DNA of 64,000 nt from Neonectria sp. B-13 (lineage: Eukaryota > Ascomycota > Sordariomycetes > Hypocreales > Nectriaceae). Shown one piece after another: positions 53,386 through 64,000 of this stretch. The notes beneath the pieces were generated by a model. That model searched no databases, was not told the DNA's origin, and worked only from the letters and a program-made list of their open reading frames with translations. Position 1 is the stretch's first letter; each line of letters begins with the position of its first letter. Made by a program: the position numbers and the translations under genes. The DNA lies in assembly GCA_002682825.1 (NCBI GenBank), contig NOKP01000007.1, positions 1,488,001 through 1,552,000 of the forward strand, read 5' to 3'.

Positions 53386-54944
53386 TTTGCTAAAAAGGGA
53401 GCTCACCGCATTAGCTGGTGGTGCCGGTGGTACGTAGGACCGTTCCCCTGCTATCTGTCATCCGCCATGTTAGTGTCTGGGTGGATCTGCAATTTATCTG
53501 ACAGAGCATGAGGAGATCTCGTCTCGTCTCGTAAGCTGCCACGGGGTCTGCCTAGTTTTATGTAGCAGCCTGGCTGAGTCTGAGTGAGGCAAATCCTTGT
53601 TAAGGTTTATCCCGTCCCTGCGGTTCCATACTAACGGGGCCCTTTTGTCTTGCTAGGAGTGGGAAATACTCTTGTCTGATTTGCGATAGAACGAAGACAT
53701 CCTGGAGTCTTAGTAGCTACCCAATTAGAGACAGATCCGGCCGCCAACCACGGTTGCTTCCGCGTCTAGTGTCGTCTTCTCAGCCCGTTTGGCACTGGCT
53801 CCGGGACGAGCTGCTCATATAGGTCCTCACCGGGCACGTTGTCACCGCTGTCAACGTCAACGCGGGCCGCTACGCCACGTAGAAACATCTACGAAGTACG
53901 AAATACGAAATACGAAACATGAATAAGGGGTAAGGCAGTCGGTTTGGCAATCTGGCAGTCAATGGGCCACACGCCTTGAATGCGGGTACGCAGATCCCGT
54001 GCTGCAATTGGCCTAGAGTCCTCGAATCCAGAATGATGGGCGCTCTAGTGTGGTCTAGGTTTGAGACCAAAGCCCCACGTAACAAGCATTACGGAGCACG
54101 GCCACGGCAGGCCTTCACTGCCAGTGGGACGGGGAGATGGAGAGAGGCAGTGAGAAGTGGGGAGAAGACCTTAGCAGGATCCTTTGAGAGGGGGCTGTGT
54201 GTGTTGTAAGGATGAAGATGTGCGCATCGGCCTCACCAGGCAACTAGGCAGACTCAGAACTGGCAGGACTCGACTCATGACGGTAGGCATACCTTGTCGA
54301 TAGACCCAGCATGTCACTAGCACCCCCTGCGGAGATGTACATCCGCGCGGTATTAGGGTTGATCGGTTTCGGCTGAAGTCTACGAAGTACATACGTGACG
54401 CCTTGAGTGTCTTTGCCTTTCAGTCTAACAGGTAATTGATGACGTTGCTGTATTCCTAGAACGCGTGGAGGCTGTCACGCTGTTCCTTCGCCTCGGTTTG
54501 GTCAGACATGGCGCGAGACTACCGGCCCAGGATGACAATCCTATGACGATCCCAATGGCCCGTCACCTCAAACGCTCGGGTTTAGAAGGATTAAAATCCC
54601 ATCGCCGTGTGTTTCAAGCTGGGCCGTGGACTTAGTAATTTATGCACCAGAGCCCATCCCTGCCAGGCGTCATTTCATTTTCGCAACCGCAACTGGCCCG
54701 GCCATTACCGGTTATGGATACGAAAATTGGTTGATACATGGGGACGCCCACCAACATAAGTGTCGACCAACTACGAGTGCCGCACAGCCGTGGGATCTGC
54801 TTCCTGTGTCAGCCAAGTGGTCTAAACAGCTCAGCCTGCGTACTACCTTTTATGGCTTTCAAGTCAATTTTTTTTTCTCCCTTGTCAGAACTCATTGAGT
54901 GCCCGAGCCGGATCCCTTAACACTCACGGAAGCTGTCCATCGAT

Positions 54945-56712
54945 ATGAAGATGGCGTGGAAACGACTACTTCCGCGCCGGTCGTCGACCTCTAGCAGCGA
55001 CGCCGATAGCATCGACATGCAAAAAGAAGCGTTGCTTGGCCCATGGCCAATACGCGCTCGCCCGGTATTGCGTTTGTTAATACGAGCATTCACTCTTCTG
55101 CTGGCAATCGTCACCCTCTCTTACCTGTATTTATCATACAGTGCCATTGGTGTAAGTCATGAAATTAATCAAACTTTGCTTGGGAATGAGAATTTCTTAC
55201 TGACGCTTAATCGTTGCACAGGGCCCTGCGGACAGACTGTTGAAGGCAGCCAGCGGACCACTGACCGAAACAACATTCTCGGATGGCCTTCATGACGTGG
55301 CAAATGGACAGCGACGATTCGTCATTGTCATTCCTGCCGACAACCCCAACCCAGACCTGTGCAAGCTCATCGCCAGCGCCATTGCACTGGGCTACCCGAG
55401 TCCAGTCGTTGTCAACTGGGCGCAGCCTGCGCTGAAGTCCGAGGGCGGGTTTTGGGGTCCTTACTTGGGGAAGATCTCTGGCACCTTGGATTACCTAGAT
55501 CGAGTCACGCTTCCAGATGCCAACAAGGGAGACAAGTTGGACGACGAGGATATCGTGCTGGTGGTGGACGCATACGATGTGTGGTTTCAGCTGCCCCCGA
55601 ACATGCTGTTAGAACGATACCACGACAGCAACAAACGAGCAAACGCACGACTAGCACAGCAATGGGGAACCGCCGACGGCATCCCCATGAAGCAGACCAT
55701 AGTGGTCTCGTCCCAGAAACGATGCTTCCCGACCCCTAAGGGCGGCTCAAACCTGCACTGCGACGCGCTGCCCGCAAGCGATCTCCCGGCCGACGTGTAC
55801 GGCGCGAAGACGGACAGCAACCCGAAGCACTACCACACTGTGCGGCCGCGCTACGTCAACAGCGGCAGCTTCATGGGGCCGGCGGGAGACATGAAGCGGT
55901 ACTTCCGGCGTGTTAAGGAGCGGATGGAGAAGGGGCTCTCGGAGGACTTGGCGTTCCCCGGGGACCAGGGCATCTTTGCCGAGATCTTTGGCGAGCAGGA
56001 GGTCTGGCGGCAGTGGCGGCGCGAGTCGCACAAGTCAACGTTTGGGAACCTGCCCAACAACGAGGGCGCGGCTTTCATGCAGAGAGACTACGAGTTTCAC
56101 GTTGGGCTCGACTATACGCAGAATATCTTCCTCCCTACCGTCTACGAGGAAGACGACGGCGTCTTCGTCTCACTCGACAACAAAACCGTCATCGAACGCC
56201 TCTCGTCGAAACTAGGCATCTCGCCAGTTCGTCTCCTAGGAGTTCCGAAAGACCTGGTCCACTCATACAACCCGCTCGCTGAGCTATTTTCAAGCGAGTC
56301 CGGCGACGGCGTGGGCTGGGGCGAGATGCCGCTGTACGCCGACTTCTTCACCACCGCCATCCCCGTGGTGCTGCACCACAACGCCTGGAAACACGGCGTC
56401 AAGGAGCGGCGCATCTGGTGGTGGGACCAGACGTGGTACTTCCCGCACCTGCGACAGCTCCTCCAGCTGCACATGAAGCCGGGCAAGCTGCGGCCGCTGG
56501 CACGGCTGCCCGCGCGCAGCGGCTACCTGGAGTACTACGCGCCCAAGTCAGACGCCGAGAAGAGGAAGCCGCGGGCCTTCAGTCGGGAGACGTACAGGGA
56601 GGGCTTCGCCGAGATAGAGCTGGGCGCGGTGTGCAAGTACGAGAACGAGACGGGGGATTCGGCGAAGCATTGGTATGACGAGGTTTTCAGGGACAATAAA
56701 GGCCCGATGTAG
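54945..56712 (+). CDS. Type II membrane glycosyltransferase, PLOD-like GT domain
   Basis: Two exons (54945-55151 and 55222-56712) join to 565 residues. A cytosolic tail (1-47) and a signal-anchor helix (about 48-67, LLIRAFTLLLAIVTLSYLYLS) indicate a Golgi type II protein. The luminal domain has LVVDAYDVWFQLPP with the metal-binding DxxD at 185-188, as in the procollagen-lysine-glycosyltransferase-like fungal family. Also present are RYVNSGSFMGP (about 286) and a DQGIFAEIF segment (about 325), where DQ is usual for GT-A enzymes. HHNAWKHGVK lies near 465. Likely transfers a hexose to a secreted glycoprotein or glycolipid; acceptor unknown. Neighbours do not help. Confidence 0.82.
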
Positions 56713-57707
56713 ACATTGATACCCTACTATAGTAATAAGCGTTCGTCTCTTCGTTAACAGTATTCTAATCTGGCTCTTACATGCTTCCCGGGTGTTTGAA
56801 TTTCTAGAAGCTAAGTGTCGCGGTGTTCGCGGGTCAACTTGCGATTTGATACTTGTCGTTGGGTAGAAAGCCAGAACTCGAAATTGACGCCTGTTAGACG
56901 CATGAACAGGACATTATATCTAACTGGCCGGCCCTGTGACACATATTTCCTTAAGGATAAAGTCAGGTCACAGCCCGTCTAGGATAGGCAATATTGATGT
57001 GACTTCTAGAAGACTCTGATCACTGGGATGTCGCAACGCTTGGTTATTATTAGATAGATCTATGGTTGTATTGTGCGTATGCATTCCATCGTGCAAAATG
57101 CAATCGCTCTATGTTGTGAGATACGAACCTTTGCTCCGCACTACTGTATTCAATACCCCTGGCGGGTTGGTTGGGTGCATTAAGAATCCAAGGCACAAAC
57201 ACGACAACTGGACTGGACAACTCCACGTAGTCTCCAGTGCAGACATCACCATTCCCGGAATGCAGACAAAACAGCGTCATCACCTCTTCCAACATTAGGA
57301 TTGATGTGACGATATCACGCTCATCTTTGCCTCGGAAGTGAACATCCCCCGGTTCCTGGCGCGTCATCGCAGGGCCATGATTGGTGCGTCCCCGGCTTCC
57401 CTAGCTGGAGGTGGCTAGGCCCTGGAGATATCCCTGGGGATTGGTTTGCCCTATACCAGGTGTTGACGTCACGACGCCAATCCTCAAGAAACATGCCTGT
57501 AAGCAGGTTTGATGCTGTGGAAGTGTGTGACGAGTGACGCCTGTCGTGTGTTGCGTCTCGAGATCAGACGTAAAAGGGGAAGGATGACCCAGTTGTGAGA
57601 GAGGGTGTCAATACTCTCTATTCTTCCGACTATCATCTCTACTTGCAGTGTCAACTCATCAACACTTCCACATCATTTCCAAACTCAACTTCAAAGCTAC
57701 CTTAAAC
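56713..57707. other. Intergenic with repeat copy B
   Basis: Carries the glycosyltransferase 3' flank, the second copy of the ~200-bp repeat (57350-57545) and the promoter of the coiled-coil gene. No gene seen. Confidence 0.5.
57350..57545. repeat. Diverged ~200-bp repeat, copy B
   Basis: Partner of 51930-52150; ends about 160 bp upstream of ATG 57708. Confidence 0.5.
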
Positions 57708-58437
57708 ATGCCTTTTTTCGGAGGTCGACGGGAGCCATCGCCGGAGCCGGTGATTGAGCCGGAACCTCGGAAGCAAGGCAGCTTCTTCCACCGCAGCGAT
57801 CCAGCAACAGAACCCCTACGCGAACCCGTCCATGAGGAAGCCCCCAAGAAGAACGGCTTCTTCGGCCGTCGCGAGCCGTCGCAGGAAGCCGTCCAGGAGC
57901 CCGTCTACGAGGAACCTCACAAGAAACACGGCCTCTTCGGACGCCGGTCCCCGTCGCCGAGCCCCACCACGACCACCCGGTCGTCGGTGTCGACGTACCA
58001 CACGGCCGGCCAAAACGAGAGCCAGAGCGGCGGTCTCGGGTTCTTCCGCCGGGGTACGAATGCCAGCTCCTCGACGGCGCGGCAGGGCACGCTGCGCCGG
58101 AGCTTCGGCAACGGCAACGACAACGGCGCGGACGACCCGAGCGTGCTGGAAGCCCGGCAGCGCGTGCAGATGGCCGAGGCTGCGGAGCGCGAGGCCGACC
58201 GCGCGCTGAACGAGGCCCGCGCCAGCGTTCGCGATGCCCGCGAGCAGGTCAGGCTCCTCGAGCTGGAAGCCGGCGAGGAGGCGCGCCGGGCCAAGATCAA
58301 GCAGCACCAGGCGCGCGAGGTGTCGAAGCTTGGGAAGGCTCTTGGCCGTGAGTACAGATTTATTTTTAGCTTCCGTCGCCTGAGTATTCTGTGGGATGAT
58401 GCTGACAATTGCCTGGTTTTTAGGACATGGACCTTAG
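57708..58437 (+). CDS. Repeat-containing coiled-coil fungal protein
   Basis: Two exons (57708-58347 and 58424-58437) join to 217 residues. The tiny last exon encodes only the final residues HGP. The N-terminal half has about three imperfect 25-residue repeats of the form FGRREPSxExVxEPxxEExxKKxGFFGRR (about 3-85), then a Ser/Thr-rich spacer. The C-terminal half (about 145-210) is an Arg/Glu/Ala-rich coiled coil ending KALGRHGP, an end I associate with an uncharacterised Pezizomycotina family. No signal peptide or membrane helix. If the intron were not spliced, the frame would continue to 58676 with unrelated sequence, so the spliced form is preferred. Confidence 0.7.
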
Positions 58438-60323
58438 AGGAAAAGAACCGAGATGCGTGTGCTGTGGATCTCCCGATGAGGCGCTGGGAGAGTGTAAGAT
58501 TGGTCTGCCTGCTAGTTCGGTACAAGGAGAGAGCGGGAGTTACTACTGTATTCATTATTGGGTCATTGCTTTACTGGTTCTTCATTCTGGATATCTGTAT
58601 GAGTACATGTGTTAGGATCACAAAAATACAAAAGTTACCAATAAGTCCAGCAGACCCTTGGCAGATGCAACAATAATAGAACTGGCCGCGCAACTTCGCA
58701 ACCTCGCCGGCACCGCGAGCCCGAGTTCCTCGATTTCCACGGGACGGATATATCACTTAGGCAATCCGGCACAGACAAACAGCCCGACGGTGGGCGATAG
58801 TCCGATTTTGGGCTCTGGCTGCTCATGGGACCCAGGCTCTGAATCTGTAAATTGAGATGCTCGCGGCCTGTGGTTGGATCGTTTGGGCGGCGACCCCTTG
58901 GAGGTCGACATGGGCGAAATTGGATAGTCTGGAAACCTGGTCGCCATGGGCCGTGGGCACTTATTTTTGGCAGTGGCTAGGTCTGGAAGTATTCCTGGAA
59001 ATGCTCCTGCTAGGCTTCTACAGTCCGCTTCTGGAGACTGGCCCCATCGCGGGCCGCTCGGCCACCGCTTTTGCGGATGCTGAGAGATGAAGAGACGAAC
59101 GGCTCGACGAGGAACCTCCGGGTGTCGCTGCCAGGCGTAGTTAGGCTACCGGTGCCGGGAGCCGCAGAGGCTGCAGGGGCTGGGTTAAGCTTGTGCAACC
59201 AGAGATAACTTAGTTATCCATGAGACATTCGCACGGAATCATGACTCTCTGTCGCGTGTTTTGCTTGTGTCGGAGAGTCGCGCGGGCGGGGCAAAAAGGA
59301 GTCTCTGCACCCGATGCGTAGATAGTCTATGCAATTTCAGCAAATCTCAGATCTGCACAGCGACGTGAAAAGGCGTCTAGCACGGCGCCAAGCCGAGCAT
59401 CGTAGGCGATGGACAAAGCCGACCCCCTGAATCACCTGATAACGACCCATCAATGCGGCTACTGGACTTTGCCACTGAGCTTGCCACAGGGGGCTTAATG
59501 CTATCCGCGGTGTCTACAGGTTTTGCATCAAAGCCAAGAGCCTTAGGTGAAGGGGTCGAGAAACCTGGCCAATCTGGTCATCTCTCTCCATTCGCAGTGG
59601 ATCTAATTGCTTCATCCATCCGCATCTCGCGGCCCTCGCCCTCCGAGCCTCCGCGACGATAGCCATTCCTCTCTACTCAACCCCCTTGCAAGTGGCCTCT
59701 GTCCCCCCGGCCACTAGTCAAACATCCCAGCGGAAATGTCCCCCAGAGAAGGACAAGACAAGGGAAATGGGTCAATGAGGGCAGACGCGCGGCTGGTGGT
59801 TTTCGACGGGAGCCTTTCCCCGTTGAGCCTCGCCACCGTGGTTGGCTGGCGTCGACGACTTGGCGGGTTTCTGGGAGGATCTGGAGTGGGTTCTTATTAC
59901 CAGGGGGTAGCGGGTTCGCAGCGGAGTTGCTTGAAATTGCATTGTCCTTGTCCAGCGAAGCGTTCCAAAGTTGGAGATGGCCTCCTGGTCGCCTCGGCAC
60001 TGGGCTGGGCAGTCTGGGCGCCCTCCGTCTTCTCCTTATTTTCTTTTATTCTTTTGTTCCTCGGCCGCCTTGATCTTTACACTTTACTAACTTCAGTGCT
60101 GTCCCTCCTTTGGCATTCTGGAGACCCGATCGTCCGTATTCCATCCGTCGCATCTCCTTTTGGTCTGCCCTGATCGTCCACTCATTTACTTGCGACACTC
60201 CTTTGCCGACTCAATTCCCACGATCCGCCATTCATTCATTATTCTGCTCCGGCCGTTTGTGTCGTTGAATGCAATACAATCCCGTCCCCGCCACCGTCCA
60301 GCCTCGACTCCCGAAACACCACC
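58438..60323. other. 1.9 kb intergenic
   Basis: No supported gene. The last 300 bases are C/T-rich and serve as the CRH gene promoter/leader. Confidence 0.45.
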
Positions 60324-61480
60324 ATGATCTCGCGATACCTCGTCCCGGCCGCGGCGCTCCTGGGCCTCGCCGTCGCCCAGACCAGCAGCGACTGCAACCC
60401 CATGAACGAGACCGACTGTGACCCCAATCCCGCCTTCGGCACCGAACACCTCTGGCACTTCAACGCCACGCCCTCGACCGACCTCTGGGAGACGCACGTC
60501 GGCTACGTGCCCTACGACGAGGACAAGGGCGCCATCCTCACCGTCAAGGACCAGGGCGACTCGCCCACCATCCGCACCGCCTTCTACTTCTTCTTCGGCC
60601 GCACCGAGCTCTGGCTCAAGGCCGCGCCGGGCATCGGCATCGTCAGCTCCATGATGTGGCTGAGCGACGACCTGGACGAGGTCGACTGGGAGCTGCTGGG
60701 CGCCAACAACACCCACGCCACCACCAACTTCTTCGGCAAGGGCCGCGAGGACTTCTCCAACGGCGACCACCACTACATGAAGGACGGCATGCAGGACGAC
60801 TACCACAACTACACCACCGTCTGGACCAAGGATAAGCTACAGTGGTACGCCGACGGCGAGTTGGTCCGCACCCTGAAGCCCGAGGACGCCAACAGCACCG
60901 ACAACTACCCGCAGACTCCCATGCGCCTGAGCATCGGCATCTGGGCCGGCGGTGACCCGACCCTCCCGGAGGGCACCCGCGAGTGGGCCGGCGGCGACAC
61001 CGACTATACCAAGGGTCCGTACAACATGTACGTCAAGAGCGTCAAGGTCGAGGACTACAGCTCCGGCAAGGAGTACGTCTACGGCGACAAATCCGGCGAC
61101 TGGAAGAGCATCGAGGTTGTCAAGTGAGTTCCCGCGCATGCGTGATCGTCGAGAAACCCACTAACACTCGGAACAGAGGCAACTCGACCGCCCTCTTGGC
61201 CCTCACCACGGTACCCAAAAAGACCACATCCGAGAAATGGAAGGCCCTGCCCGACGGCACCAAGACGGCCGTGTACGCGAGCGGCGCCGGCGTCTTTGCT
61301 CTCGGCTTGGGAGGCTTGGCCTTCTTCTTTATGAGGGCACGACGCGCCGGCGGCGCCGCGGCCGCGGCCGCCAACGAAAAGGCCGAGTCGGAGCGCGTCG
61401 AGCTGATGGGCTTCAAGGGCGGCGTAGACACGGCCAACCAGGGACACGAATACAGCTCTGGCGGTTATAATAGGATATAG
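60324..61480 (+). CDS. CRH-type GH16 chitin-glucan transglycosylase, membrane-anchored
   Basis: Two exons (60324-61123 and 61177-61480) join to 367 residues. A signal peptide covers residues 1-19. The N-terminal Cys pair (SSDCNPMNETDC) and the GH16_18 jelly-roll follow. The catalytic motif DEVDWE is at 118-123, with Glu119 nucleophile and Glu123 acid/base. WYADGELVRTL (about 173) and WAGGD (about 210) are typical of Crh1/Utr2/Crf proteins, which crosslink chitin to beta-1,6/1,3-glucan in the wall. Instead of a GPI signal the C-terminus has a transmembrane helix (about 293-316), then an Arg/Ala-rich cytosolic tail ending GYNRI. No CBM18 is present. Confidence 0.93.
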
Positions 61481-64000
61481 ATTGTCGACGAGGAAATAGT
61501 TTGATGGCTGCGACAAGACCGGAAAGAGGAAGATACCGGTCGTCTCCATTTCGGTGGGTTTTGAGGCTAGAAAGCCCACCATCATTTCAGCCCAATTTGC
61601 ATGGTCTTCACCATTTTTCATTGTCATCTGCGGGGGTTGATATCTGTACCAATTGCAATAGAGTATTGAGCGTTCTGGCAGGCTCGGCGTTGTTATTTAC
61701 CGGCGCAAATTCGTAGACTGAAATCGAACCACTTTTACACAGCTTGACTTTGTCGTCTAAAGAAGACCGATTTCGATACTCAAAGGCGGTAGCCTTTACT
61801 GTTGATATGCATGTCTTGTAGCTATCATCCAACCGAACTGCGGAGATGAAAGAGGTTACCGTGACTCCTTTGTCTCTTTGGTGGCTTACAAACTGGTCTA
61901 CCCTACAGCATATACCGAGGTCTTCTTTATTTGTGGTGCAAGTCTGGTCGCCTGATTCAACATGACGCTTACATTATGTGACTTGAGAGTAATCTCACAA
62001 ATGACCCTGGATGGAATGGGTACAATTAGCATGTAAGCTGAGGAATCACATACTGTTCTTTATATGCTGTGGTTATAATATGTCCCTGAACTGCCCTTGC
62101 ACTAGGACGCCACAGGCAATCGATGTGCTTGCCTTCACATGGTACAAGTGCAAACTGCTCAAGTCTAGGGTAGATCAGCCACCCACTGAAGTCTAGATTG
62201 AGCGCCACTTGGTCGGCGGCAAGGAGAAAGGCGAGATCGTCGCATGGCAGCTCGACCGATAACGCAAAGGCAACTAACTGCAGCAGGTCGTAGATCTTGG
62301 TAGGATCCGCTACACCCCTCAGCTAGCAACGCCCAGCTTCCGTCCACCCATCTCGACTACGGAGGTGACCCGAGCCCAGCACCCCAGCTACTTGGGAGGC
62401 GAGGCTACTACCACCCCACAGGACTACTTTAGGCCGACGAGAGACCCCAAAAAAACCCCTCTTACACTTTGCTAGACTGTGAAAATGGCATTTCTACGCT
62501 GGGAAGGAACGTGGACGGAGTTACCGGTAAGAATCCTGCTTGTGGCGAATTGAGGAATGCAGTCTCAATTGTGTCGAGTCAAGGAAGGTCTCGGCATCTC
62601 AAGGTGTCTGGCCGAAGCCCCACGGGGCACTGAGACAGTAGCGGGGTCAATCCAAACATGCCGATGCTTTCAAATGGAAATGTGGTCGACATTGGGAGAG
62701 TGCTTCGACTGGGTCATGATGGCGCGGGGCAGATAAGCAGCACAGTGATCACGCCGCTGCCGCGGGAGATACACGATCGGAACTCGGTCGGTGGTTGGCA
62801 GCTAGGATCCGTGACCAAAGACTGCAAGACTAGTGGTTAATCTATCCGCAGTCAACAGGAATGTCATTGTTTTGCAGCGCCAACGAGAATCCGGCCGCCG
62901 GACTTGAGGCTGGTCTAGTGGCACATCACAGCTGCAAGTGTCCATTAGCCTTGCCTAGGCGGGCACTGGGCCGCGTGCGTGCTGGCGTGATGCAGAGATA
63001 AAAGCGACGGTAAGCAGACGAAAGAGGCGATGAGGCACGTGGTCAAACAAAGCGAATGGAAGGGAGGGAGACCGGGATCTCGGGTCTTTCACGGAGAGGC
63101 TCTCTTGGCAGCTTGGCAAATGATGAAGATGGAGGGCACACGCTGCAATTGTGCGGCGCGCAGGCTTGGCCCGACTTGGCGATCTCTTGTGCTGCCACAG
63201 GACTGTCTTGGCGATCTGGTGGCATGGGCTGATGGAGGGTCGGGAATGTCTGAAAGGAGTATCACACATGGGAAAGGGAGCTGGGGGATGTTGAGAGTAT
63301 TTGGGACATTTGGGATGAGTGAGGATGAATGAATGATCAAAGTCCTTCGGGGTCGTCCGGGCCTCTCGAGGCTCGACATGAACACACGTGTGCTTCGATG
63401 TTCGTATAAGAAAGAGGATTGAAGCCGTGCCCGGCGACCCCGTTGGAGGTGTTTTGACCACTTGATGCAATTTTCGCTGTGACCGAGGCGTCATCTCGGT
63501 CGGGCGAGTTCTAGTTTGTAATGAAAGGCCTGGAACAGAAAACAGACGTCCCGGCAACCGACACGTGTGGGTTGACAATTGACGACGGTAGACGGTAGAC
63601 GGTTGACTGGCGGTTGACGACGAATGCAGAGAGCACGTGGGCGACCAAAGGGGCTTAGCACAGGAATCTTTGAAATGAAGCTTTTTTCCATGGTTAAATT
63701 TCAGTGGTCCGGGTTCGTCACGGCGCAATGGGAGAATGGACAATGGTGCCTGTTTGGAAAAGGTGGCGAGACAGAGCCGTTGGAAGTGGATGGGACTTGG
63801 AACGCCGTGTGTCCATGCTCCATAAGCAGCCAGATTCGAGATCGACCGAGGCCGCGTTGGGGTTAGCAGGGCGAGATGAACCGGGATGTTTGGTGGCCCG
63901 TCGTTCCTATAACACGGCTAGAATCCCCCACGTGGGCTTGTTGTCGTGCTCCCTTGGTTTGTTTCTGGCCGTCTTCGCCCAACTCGAGTCTACCGACTGT
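61481..64000. other. 2.5 kb right-end intergenic, no supported gene
   Basis: Several open frames of 60-260 codons exist, the largest on the minus strand at 62955-63743 without ATG or recognisable motifs. A stretch at 62381-62404 resembles an Alu-type loop by chance. Short imperfect TGACGGTAGACGGT repeats lie near 63580-63620. Nothing else found. Confidence 0.45.

Larger units (their letters stand above)
50951..54944. other. 4 kb gene-poor gap
   Basis: No frame with recognisable homology. Holds rho3 3' sequence, a (CTCATC)5 microsatellite at 51371-51400, one copy of a ~200-bp repeat (51930-52150), TCTCGATG/TCTCGTGT repeats at 53325-53385, and ACGAAAT repeats near 53893-53920. A 258-codon open frame at 52502-53278 looks random. 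Confidence 0.5.

Noticed and set aside
62200..62460. Possible SRP/Alu-type RNA: CCCAGCTACTTGGGAGGC at about 62384
   Set aside because: The word matches primate Alu domains, but the conserved TGTAA U-turn, the S-domain GGTGA/GNAR pairings and a T-run terminator are not seen; covariance search would be decisive.
62955..63743. 262-codon minus-strand open frame near the right edge
   Set aside because: No ATG at the start, Ser/Pro/His-rich low complexity, no motif.
1..64000. tRNA, rRNA, CRISPR arrays, intact transposons
   Set aside because: No tRNA B-box with matching arms, no rDNA and no spaced repeats were seen by eye, and no transposase or reverse transcriptase frame. tRNAscan-SE and RepeatMasker would confirm.

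Overview
The window is nuclear DNA of a filamentous ascomycete, most likely a plant-associated Sordariomycete. The evidence is short (50-75 nt) GT-AG introns with CTAAC/CTGAC-like branch sites, fungus-specific families (CFEM/Pth11 receptor, CRH-type GH16, LaeA-like methyltransferase, Rho3, Cwc25) and plant-cell-wall enzymes (pectin lyase with a CBM1, GH105, GH3). There is no prokaryotic operon structure. The class assignment is inference; the kingdom and phylum are secure.

About 1-33 kb looks like an accessory region. Genes are sparse and several are broken. It opens with the 5' half of a LaeA-like methyltransferase gene. Relics of an epoxide hydrolase (1.1-1.7 kb) and a Baeyer-Villiger monooxygenase (2.0-2.7 kb) follow. 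Then come an intact secreted pectin lyase-CBM1, an amidase pseudogene that has lost its middle, an intact chloroperoxidase/peroxygenase, a CFEM-type seven-helix receptor, a relic of a methylmalonate-semialdehyde-type dehydrogenase, a TmpA-like membrane flavoprotein, a UbiA-fold prenyltransferase or terpene cyclase, a polysaccharide deacetylase, a glycine/cysteine-rich small secreted protein, a six-exon secreted protein of Apple/PAN-like cysteine units, and an NAD(P)-binding epimerase-like enzyme. Next is a pair of tiny paralogous proteins (29.1 and 30.1 kb) that share an atypical RanBP2-like zinc-finger spacing; I regard these as the least described item here.

About 30.7-45 kb is a nutrient-uptake and sugar-degradation block. 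A Dal5-type permease and a GH105 unsaturated-uronide hydrolase are divergently arranged around a 1.5 kb shared upstream region. They are followed by a DHA1-like MFS transporter, an unknown fungal protein, and a membrane-anchored GH3 beta-glucosidase.

About 45.5-61.5 kb is core genome: mitochondrial ribosomal protein uS14m (MRP2), splicing factor Cwc25, the Rho3 GTPase with a long 5' leader, a type II membrane PLOD-like glycosyltransferase, a repeat-containing coiled-coil protein, and a CRH-type cell-wall transglycosylase with a C-terminal membrane anchor. A 4 kb gene-poor gap (51-54.9 kb) and the segment upstream of the coiled-coil gene carry two diverged copies of an unclassified repeat of about 200 bp. 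The last 2.5 kb has no gene I can support.

Exon boundaries were read by eye from splice signals, and each joined reading frame was checked for length modulo three.
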